This document shows, one piece after another, positions 5,088-9,907 of a stretch of DNA of 9,907 nucleotides. Both the position numbers and the translations under genes were made by a program. Position 1 is the stretch's first letter, and every line of letters begins with the position of its first letter. Under the pieces are notes generated by a model that saw nothing but the letters and a program-made list of their open reading frames with translations, did no database searches and was not told the origin of the DNA. The DNA comes from JAVMKJ01 sp031732875 (GTDB lineage: Bacteria > Pseudomonadota > Gammaproteobacteria > Competibacterales > Competibacteraceae). The stretch covers positions 1 through 9,907 of the forward strand of contig JAVMKL010000010.1 of the NCBI GenBank assembly GCA_031732875.1, in the 5' to 3' direction.

Positions 5088-6139
5088 CCGTGCATCGCTG
5101 GCTGTGCCGCTGCCTGGCGCCCGATGCCCTGTGTTCCACCGCCGAGTTGACGTCCGCCCTGGATTCGCCCGGCTTCGCCTGGGAACCGATGCTGGCCCTG
5201 GCACATCGCCACCTGATCGCCGCCCCGTGGTACCCGGCGTTGCAACGGCGCGGTTTGCTGGCCGCTGCGCCTGCCGATCTCGTCGAGCATCTGGCCGCCC
5301 TGCATGCCCTCAACGCCGAACGCAACGCGCTGTTGCGCCGCGAACTGATCCGCGCCGCGCGGACCTTCAACGCGATCAGGGTCGAACCGCTGCTGCTTAA
5401 GGGCGCCCTGGCGCTGTTGCCCGGCCAGTCGCCGGAAGCCGCCGCCCGCTTGCTGGGCGATCTGGATCTGTTGGTACCCGCCGACCGGATTGCCGAATGC
5501 GGGGAAGCGCTGATCGCTGGTGGCTATTACGCCGCCGCCGAAGAGGACGGAGCCGCCGCCAGCCATCACGCCCCACCGCTGCGTCACCCCGATCATGGTA
5601 CGAAGTTTGAGTTGCACCGCGCTGTTTTGGGCCGGTCGCTGGCATCGGTGCTGCCGGTCGATGACCTGTGGCGGGACAGCCGGCCGGTCGCTTTCCAGAA
5701 CGTCGTGGTGCGCGTGCCGTCGCCGACCCATCGCGTCCTGCACAATGCCCTGCACACCCTGGTGCAGGACCGGCGCGCCGAATCGGGGATTCTGGAACTG
5801 CGGCAACTGCTCGATCTCGTGCAATGGCGCGCCCGCGAAGAGACCGAAATCGACTGGTCGCGGGTCCGCGCCCGCTTCGATGCCCGCAGTCAGGGAGTGA
5901 CGCTGGTCGCCTATCTGCTCGTCGCCCACGACCTGTTCGGCCAGCCGCTACCCGCCGGATGCAAGCCCACGCTTTCCGCCGTCTGGCTGGCAGGAAAATT
6001 CCTGTTCGGCGTCCGGCATCCGGCGGCGATCCGCGGATACCACTGGCAACGGCGCTTGAAACGGCTGCCGAAACGGCTGCTGACCCCTGCATGGTACTCG
6101 ATGAAAATCCGCGCGCTGCGGCGGGGGGAGCCGCTGTAA
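5078..6139 (+). CDS. Nucleotidyltransferase-fold protein (NTP_transf_5-like) of the PqqD/HprK cassette
   Basis: This 353-residue protein starts at ATG 5078, inside the last codons of the kinase gene (10-base overlap). The reading frame is open much further upstream, but that part is a shadow of the kinase gene. The key region is VEPLLLKGALALLPGQSPEA, followed by ARLLGDLDLLVPADRI: K108-G109, then D128-x-D130, the metal-binding pair of polymerase-beta-type nucleotidyltransferases. FELHR and a C-terminal helical half with VLHNALHTLVQDRR and LLDLVQWRA agree with the uncharacterised nucleotidyltransferase family PF14907. Members sit beside HprK-like kinases, PqqD-like proteins and asparagine-synthase-like enzymes in peptide or glycan clusters. 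Transfer of a nucleotide or phosphosugar group to the product of the neighbouring kinase is plausible but unproven. The C-terminus is basic (RRLKRLPKRLL). Confidence 0.78.
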   Translation: MALTVHRWLCRCLAPDALCSTAELTSALDSPGFAWEPMLALAHRHLIAAPWYPALQRRGLLAAAPADLVEHLAALHALNAERNALLRRELIRAARTFNAIRVEPLLLKGALALLPGQSPEAAARLLGDLDLLVPADRIAECGEALIAGGYYAAAEEDGAAASHHAPPLRHPDHGTKFELHRAVLGRSLASVLPVDDLWRDSRPVAFQNVVVRVPSPTHRVLHNALHTLVQDRRAESGILELRQLLDLVQWRAREETEIDWSRVRARFDARSQGVTLVAYLLVAHDLFGQPLPAGCKPTLSAVWLAGKFLFGVRHPAAIRGYHWQRRLKRLPKRLLTPAWYSMKIRALRRGEPL

Positions 6140-6270
6140 TACCCGTTCCAAGCTGCTGGTTTTGTCGGAACCCTTTGCCGGCAACGATCAAACTCGTGAT
6201 CGCCTTCAAGCGGTTTCTCCTACACTGTCGGTAATGGGCATTACAGACCGCAATCGAAGGAAATCCGCCG

Positions 6271-6870
6271 ATGTCCGACTCCCTGCGTATCCAGCGACTG
6301 TCCGGTCGCGATATCAACGCCTGTCTGCCCGAACTGGCGCGCCTGCGCATCCGGGTGTTCCGCGAATTCCCCTATCTGTACGACGGCAGCGCGGCCTACG
6401 AGGAAAAATATCTCCAGACCTACGTGGACGCCCCGGACAGCGTCATGGTGCTGGTTTGGGACGGCGACCGGGTGGTGGGCGCCTCCAGCGGCTTGCCGCT
6501 GGAAGCCGAACCCCCCAGCGTGATCGAACCCTTCCTGGCGCACGGCTACGACCCGCGGCGGATTTTCTATTACGGCGAATCGGTGTTGCTGCCCGAATAC
6601 CGGGGACGGGGGCTCGGGAAGCGGTTTTTTGAGGAACGCGAGGCGCACGTCCGCGCGCTGGGCCGCTTCGCCATCGCCTGCTTCTGCGCGGTGGAACGTC
6701 CCGCCGATCATCCGCGCCGGCCGGCGGGCTACGCGCCGCTGGATGCGCTGTGGAACCAGCAGGGGTTCGTCCGGCATCCGGAACTGCATACCACCTTCTC
6801 GTGGCAGGATTTGGACGAGAGCGCGGAATCGCCCAAACCGATGGTGTTCTGGCTGAAACCGTTGGCTTGA
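6271..6870 (+). CDS. GNAT-family N-acetyltransferase
   Basis: This 199-residue protein starts at ATG 6271, with AAGGA (6257-6261) nine bases upstream. It carries the acetyl-CoA pyrophosphate-binding motif of the GNAT superfamily: VLLPEYRGRGLGKRFFEERE, with R111-G-R-G-L-G116. An N-terminal strand-helix region includes LRIRVFREFPYLYDG and a VLVWDGDRVVGASSGLPL beta segment. An aromatic and cysteine-rich stretch (FAIACFCAVERP) follows the motif. Small GNAT enzymes acetylate amines on proteins, peptides, antibiotics or metabolites; nothing here identifies the substrate. It is 131 bp from the nucleotidyltransferase gene and has its own ribosome-binding site, so it is probably a separate unit. In the gap I see TTGCCGGCAA (6175-6184), a 10-bp palindrome, and TACACT (6221-6226), a possible -10 box without a good -35. 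Confidence 0.85.
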   Translation: MSDSLRIQRLSGRDINACLPELARLRIRVFREFPYLYDGSAAYEEKYLQTYVDAPDSVMVLVWDGDRVVGASSGLPLEAEPPSVIEPFLAHGYDPRRIFYYGESVLLPEYRGRGLGKRFFEEREAHVRALGRFAIACFCAVERPADHPRRPAGYAPLDALWNQQGFVRHPELHTTFSWQDLDESAESPKPMVFWLKPLA

Positions 6871-6872
6871 GA

Positions 6873-6903
6873 CGCGGGGACCAGGGTGAGAACCGTCCCC
6901 GCG
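6873..6903. terminator. Hairpin between convergent genes, possible bidirectional terminator
   Basis: CGCGGGGAC (6873-6881) and GTCCCCGCG (6895-6903) are perfect 9-bp arms with a 13-base loop. They fill the 38-bp gap between the stop codons of the acetyltransferase (+) and TrpB2 (-). There is no T-tract on either side, so termination would need other factors. Confidence 0.45.
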
Positions 6904-6908
6904 CGGGT

Positions 6909-8276
6909 TCACGCCGCCGCCACCGACGGCAGCCCGGCCAGCGCCATCGCCAGTTCGGCCTCGTCGTACTCCTGATCGGTCAGCTTGCCGGCGAAATAAT
7001 CCATGTAGGCCTGCATGTCGAAGTGGCCGTGGCCACAAAGGTTGAACAGGATCGCCCGGCTTACGCCTTCCTCCTTGCAGCGCAACGCCTCGTCGATGGC
7101 GCCGCGAATCGCGTGATTGGCTTCCGGCGCCGGCAGAATGCCCTCGGTGCGGGCCAGCAGCACTCCGGCCTCGAAGCAGGCGAGTTGGTGATAGGCGCGG
7201 GCCTCGATCAGACCCAGTTCCTTGACGTGGCTGACCAGCGGCGCCATGCCGTGATAGCGCAGTCCGCCGGCATGAAAGCCGGGCGGGGTGAAGGTCGAGC
7301 CCAGGGTATGCATCTTGGTCAGCGGGGTCAGATGCGCGGTGTCGCCGAAGTCGTAGGCATAGGGACCGCGAGTCAGGCTGGGGCAGGCCGCCGGCTCGAC
7401 GGCGACGATCCGCACCGAACGGCCGCCGCGCAACTGCGCGCCCAGGAACGGGAAGGCGATGCCGGCGAAGTTGGAACCGCCGCCGGTGCAGCCGACCACC
7501 ACGTCGGGATAGTCGTCGGCCATCTCCAGTTGCGCCATCGCTTCCTGGCCAACCACGGTCTGGTGCAACAGCACGTGGTTCAGCACCGAACCCAGCGCGT
7601 ACTTGGTGTCATCGCGCTGGGCGGCGACTTCCACCGCCTCGGAAATGGCGATGCCCAGGCTGCCCGGATGATCCGGTCGCTCGGCCAGAATCGCCCGGCC
7701 GGAGGCGGTGCGCTCCGACGGCGAGGCGGTGCAGGTCGCACCCCAGGTTTCCATCAGCGCCCGGCGGTAGGGCTTCTGGTTGTACGAAACCCGCACCATG
7801 AAGATTTCCACTTCGATGCCGAACAGCGCCCCGGCGAAGGCCAGCGAGGAGCCCCACTGCCCGGCGCCGGTTTCGGTGGCGATGCGTTTGACCCCGGCTT
7901 CCTTGTTGTAGAACGCCTGAGCGACGGCGGTGTTGGGTTTGTGGCTGCCGGCCGGGCTGACGCCTTCGTACTTGTAATAAATCCGCGCCGGCGTGTCGAG
8001 CGCCCGTTCCAGACGGCGGGCCCGATACAGCGGGCTGGGCCGCCATTGCCGATAGATCTCCCGGACCGGTTCCGGAATTTCGACCTCCCGCTCGGTGGAT
8101 ACTTCCTGCATGATCAGCGCCATCGGGAACAGCGGCGCCAGATCGCCCGGCCCGATCGGTTGCAGGGTACCGGGATGCAGGACGGGCGGCGGTGGTTTTG
8201 GCAGGTCCGCGACCAGGTTATACCAGGATTTTGGTATCCGACTCTCATCGAGCAGGTATTTAATGGTTTCGCTCAT
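6909..8276 (-). CDS. trpB2: TrpB2-type tryptophan synthase beta chain (PLP-dependent)
   Basis: This 455-residue protein starts at the ATG read from 8276 (MSETIKYLLDESRIPKSWYN); the longer open frame adds only seven residues that overlap a terminator T-tract. The family condenses indole with serine, or possibly O-phosphoserine, to give tryptophan, using pyridoxal phosphate. Visible motifs: RPSPLYRARRLE (79-90), YKYEGVSPAGSHKPNTA with the Schiff-base lysine K113, ETGAGQWG (135-142), phosphate-binding GGGSN (265-269), and FNLCGHGHFDM near the C-terminus. The extended N-terminus and length of about 450 mark it as the TrpB2 class rather than the roughly 400-residue TrpB1. No trpA is adjacent, which fits a stand-alone or indole-salvage enzyme. 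It lies directly behind a terminator, downstream of terD genes on the same strand. Its own Shine-Dalgarno sequence is weak (GGATAAAG). Confidence 0.92.
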   Translation of the reverse strand: MSETIKYLLDESRIPKSWYNLVADLPKPPPPVLHPGTLQPIGPGDLAPLFPMALIMQEVSTEREVEIPEPVREIYRQWRPSPLYRARRLERALDTPARIYYKYEGVSPAGSHKPNTAVAQAFYNKEAGVKRIATETGAGQWGSSLAFAGALFGIEVEIFMVRVSYNQKPYRRALMETWGATCTASPSERTASGRAILAERPDHPGSLGIAISEAVEVAAQRDDTKYALGSVLNHVLLHQTVVGQEAMAQLEMADDYPDVVVGCTGGGSNFAGIAFPFLGAQLRGGRSVRIVAVEPAACPSLTRGPYAYDFGDTAHLTPLTKMHTLGSTFTPPGFHAGGLRYHGMAPLVSHVKELGLIEARAYHQLACFEAGVLLARTEGILPAPEANHAIRGAIDEALRCKEEGVSRAILFNLCGHGHFDMQAYMDYFAGKLTDQEYDEAELAMALAGLPSVAAA

Positions 8277-8290
8277 TTTCTTTATCCAAC

Positions 8291-8321
8291 AAAGCAAAAG
8301 CCCGCCGGGGGATCGGCGGGC
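8291..8321 (-). terminator. Rho-independent terminator after the terD pair
   Basis: Read on the minus strand, GCCCGCCG (8321-8314), loop ATCCCC and CGGCGGGC (8307-8300) form a perfect 8-bp GC stem followed immediately by TTTTGCTTT (8299-8291). It lies 37 bp after the terD stop codon and ends 14 bp before the TrpB2 start codon, so it terminates the ter transcript or attenuates read-through into trpB2. Confidence 0.8.
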
Positions 8322-8358
8322 CGGGTTAGTCCAGCGCGGCGATCATGCGCCGCTCATT

Positions 8359-8937
8359 CTAGCCGAGATTGACGCCGTAATCGCGGGCGACCGCCGCCAG
8401 TCCGCCGGCGTAGCCCTGGCCGATGGCCTTGAACTTCCACTCGTCGTTGTGGCGGTACATTTCGCCGAAGATCATCGCCGTTTCGGTCGAGGCGTCCTCG
8501 GACAGGTCGTAGCGGGCGATTTCCTGCTCGCCCTCGGCATTCACGGCGCGGATGTAGGCGTTGCTGACCTGGCCGAAATTCTGCTTGCGCGCCTCGGCGT
8601 CGTGGATGGTGACCACGAACGCCACCTTGGCGGTGTTGGGCGTCATCAGGCCCAGATCGATCTCGACCACCTCATCGTCGCCCTCGCCCTCGCCGGTGCG
8701 GTTGTCGCCCAGATGCTTGACCGAGCCCGAAGGGTCCTGGGGGTTATTGTAGAACACGAAATGCTGGTCGCTCAGTACCTTGCCGTTGCCGTCCAGCACG
8801 AAGGCGGAGGCGTCGAGGTCGTAGGCGCTGCCGTCGGTCTTGCGCAGATCCCAGCCCAGGCCGAAGCGGATCCGCTTCAGACCAGGAGCCTGCTTGCTCA
8901 GCGAAACGTTTCCACCTTTTTGCAGAGAGATTGCCAT
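8359..8937 (-). CDS. terD: TerD-family stress/tellurite-resistance protein (second paralogue)
   Basis: This 192-residue protein starts at the ATG read from 8937, with AGGAA (8948-8944) six bases upstream. It has the complete TerD-domain pattern: MAISLQKGGNVSLSKQAPGL, GLGWD, DLDASAFVLD (D40, D42), FYNN, DNRTGEGEGDDE (78-89), FVVTIHDAEARKQNFGQV, then YDLSEDASTETAMIFGEMYR and GQGYAGGL. The conserved acidic positions bind calcium in characterised members. TerD and TerE are cytoplasmic proteins of ter operons linked to tellurite resistance, phage inhibition and envelope or oxidative stress, with the biochemical activity unsettled. It is clearly similar to the gene at 8990-9565, 52 bp away on the same strand, and is followed by a strong terminator. 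Whether to call it TerD or TerE cannot be settled here. Confidence 0.9.
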   Translation of the reverse strand: MAISLQKGGNVSLSKQAPGLKRIRFGLGWDLRKTDGSAYDLDASAFVLDGNGKVLSDQHFVFYNNPQDPSGSVKHLGDNRTGEGEGDDEVVEIDLGLMTPNTAKVAFVVTIHDAEARKQNFGQVSNAYIRAVNAEGEQEIARYDLSEDASTETAMIFGEMYRHNDEWKFKAIGQGYAGGLAAVARDYGVNLG

Positions 8938-8989
8938 GTTGCATTCCTGTCGTTAGGAGGATTGACCGGGTTTACTGAAACTCAAAGGC

Positions 8990-9565
8990 TCAGATGTTGA
9001 TGCCGTACTGGCGGCACATCGCCGCCAGGCCGCCCGAGTAACCTTGGCCGACCGCGCCGAATTTCCATTCGCTGCCATAACGGTAGAGTTCGCCGAAAAT
9101 CATCGCGGTCTCGGTCGAGGCATCCTCGGCGAGATCGTACCGGGCGACTTCGGTGTTGGTTTCGGCGTTGACCAGGCGGATGAAGGCGTTCTGCACCTGG
9201 CCGAAGTTCTGCCGGCGCTGGTCGGCCTCGTGGATGGTCACGGTGAAGGTGATTTTCTGGACGTCCGCCGGCACGCGGGTCAGATCGACCATGAGCGCCT
9301 CGTCGTCGCCCTCGCCGGCGCCGGTACGATTGTCGCCGGTATGCTGCACTGAGCCGCAGGTGGATTTCAACTGGTTGTAGAAAATGAAATCGGCCTCCGA
9401 GCGGACCTTACCGTCGGCGCCCAACAAAAACGCCGAGGCGTCCAGGTCGAAATCGACGCCGTCGGTGGCGCGGGCATCCCAGCCCAGGCCGACCAGGACT
9501 TTCTTCAGGTCCGGGGCTTCCTTGCTCAGGGACAGCTTGCCGCCTTTGTTGAGGGAAATAGCCAT
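8990..9565 (-). CDS. terD: TerD-family stress/tellurite-resistance protein (first paralogue)
   Basis: This 191-residue protein starts at the ATG read from 9565, chosen because GGAGG (9579-9575) lies nine bases upstream and the product then begins MAISLNKGGKLSLSKEAPDL, aligned with its paralogue; the longer open frame runs through the intergenic hairpins. Motifs match position for position: GLGWD (26-30), DLDASAFLLG (D40, D42), DNRTGAGEGDDE (78-89), FTVTIHEADQRRQNFGQV, YDLAEDASTETAMIFGELYR and GQGYSGGLA. The pair probably arose by tandem duplication and divergence. It lies 115 bp downstream of a TerC-family gene, so terC-terD-terD may form one transcript with internal control at 9618-9661. Confidence 0.92.
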   Translation of the reverse strand: MAISLNKGGKLSLSKEAPDLKKVLVGLGWDARATDGVDFDLDASAFLLGADGKVRSEADFIFYNQLKSTCGSVQHTGDNRTGAGEGDDEALMVDLTRVPADVQKITFTVTIHEADQRRQNFGQVQNAFIRLVNAETNTEVARYDLAEDASTETAMIFGELYRYGSEWKFGAVGQGYSGGLAAMCRQYGINI

Positions 9566-9617
9566 GAGGTTTGTCCTCCCTAGTGTTGGGTACGGATAGG
9601 GGCAGGGGATTGCAAAA

Positions 9618-9661
9618 CGGTTATGGGTCCAGTCGGATGGACCATAACGGTCCATCCGACT
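9618..9661 (-). promoter_or_regulatory. Two mutually exclusive hairpins in the terC-terD leader, candidate attenuator
   Basis: Read on the minus strand, a perfect 13-bp stem forms between AGTCGGATGGACC (9661-9649) and GGTCCATCCGACT (9643-9631) with a 5-base loop. An alternative stem pairs GTTATGGTCC (9648-9639) with GGACCCATAAC (9630-9620): ten base pairs with one bulged C and an 8-base loop, followed by CGTTTTGC. The two share GGTCC and cannot coexist. The second, ending in a T4 tract, resembles a terminator, and the first would then act as an antiterminator. Either could simply be the terC terminator. Downstream, TTGCAA (9616-9611) and TACCCA 17 bases later are a weak promoter candidate for terD. 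Confidence 0.45.
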
Positions 9662-9680
9662 CGATCGGTACGGTGAATGG

Positions 9681-9907
9681 TTAGGGTCCCTCCCGGCGGG
9701 ATTCAGCTTTCTCCAGTGGTACCCCGCTTTCCTCACCGGCGTCCTCCTTTGCGGGAAATAGCAGCGAGGCGATCACGCCCACCGCCAGGGTGCCGAGTAT
9801 GATCATCAGGCTGAGGTTGGCGGAAATCTCCCAACCCGGCCAGTGGAAGATATGGTTGGAGGCTTGCAGCGCCAGTTTGAAGGCGATGAAGAACAGCAGC
9901 GCCGCCA
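9681..9907 (-). CDS. terC: C-terminal part of a TerC-family integral membrane protein (partial)
   Basis: Seventy-four codons are visible, read from 9905 down to TAA at 9683-9681; the start lies beyond the window. The sequence runs ALLFFIAFKLALQ, then HIFHWPGWEISANLSLMIIL, then GTLAVGVIASLLFP, and ends in a charged tail. This matches the C-terminal end of TerC/Alx proteins, where a final transmembrane helix ends in A-S-L-x-F-P before a short hydrophilic tail. TerC-family proteins are linked to manganese export and metal loading of secreted proteins in some bacteria and to tellurite resistance in others. Adjacent terD genes on the same strand support the call. The tail, about 26 residues after LLFP, is rich in Glu and Lys. 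Confidence 0.8.
   Translation of the reverse strand, partial: AALLFFIAFKLALQASNHIFHWPGWEISANLSLMIILGTLAVGVIASLLFPAKEDAGEESGVPLEKAESRREGP

Noticed and set aside
8322..8358. A trp-type leader peptide before trpB2
   Set aside because: The only short frame with a start codon (six codons) contains no Trp codon, and the nearby TGG triplets are in frames without a start.
6750..8372. A 540-codon open frame on the plus strand opposite TrpB2
   Set aside because: It overlaps the acetyltransferase end and mirrors the strongly conserved TrpB2 frame on the other strand; its composition is that of an antisense shadow.

Overview
The window is GC-rich, densely coded bacterial chromosome. Gene content (TerC/TerD, TrpB-like PLP enzyme, HigBA, MopE-type and FG-GAP secreted proteins) and dispersed CCCTCACCCC...CCCCTCTCCC hairpin repeats fit a gammaproteobacterium. 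The Competibacter/Chromatiales-like part of the phylum is my best guess, from general style only and not from any search.

Left region (1-2571, + strand): the last 31 codons of a Cys/Asp-rich MopE-like secreted protein, followed 10 bp later by an 820-residue exported protein. The latter has a seven-repeat FG-GAP beta-propeller and an unrecognised C-terminal half. A REP-like palindrome lies inside its signal-peptide coding region. The 360-bp gap that follows (2572-2932) is mostly an inverted pair of about 50-bp REP-like units.

Central region (2933-6139, + strand): a 64-residue peptide with a twin-arginine-like hydrophobic leader, a complete HigB/HigA toxin-antitoxin module with its own promoter and palindromic operator, a fused PqqD-like/HprK-like kinase, and an overlapping nucleotidyltransferase-fold protein. 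Apart from the toxin-antitoxin pair, this set (small peptide, peptide-recognition domain, kinase, nucleotidyltransferase) looks like a compact peptide-modification cassette. No cyclase, protease or exporter is visible. It is the most interesting unit in the window.

Right region: a GNAT acetyltransferase (+ strand, 6271-6870) converges, across a hairpin, on a minus-strand block. In its transcription order that block is the C-terminus of a TerC-family membrane protein (9907-9681), a leader with two mutually exclusive hairpins, two TerD-family paralogues, a rho-independent terminator, and a TrpB2-type tryptophan synthase beta chain. The ter genes suggest a metal/tellurite or envelope-stress response. 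TrpB2 sits behind the terminator and is probably regulated separately or by read-through.
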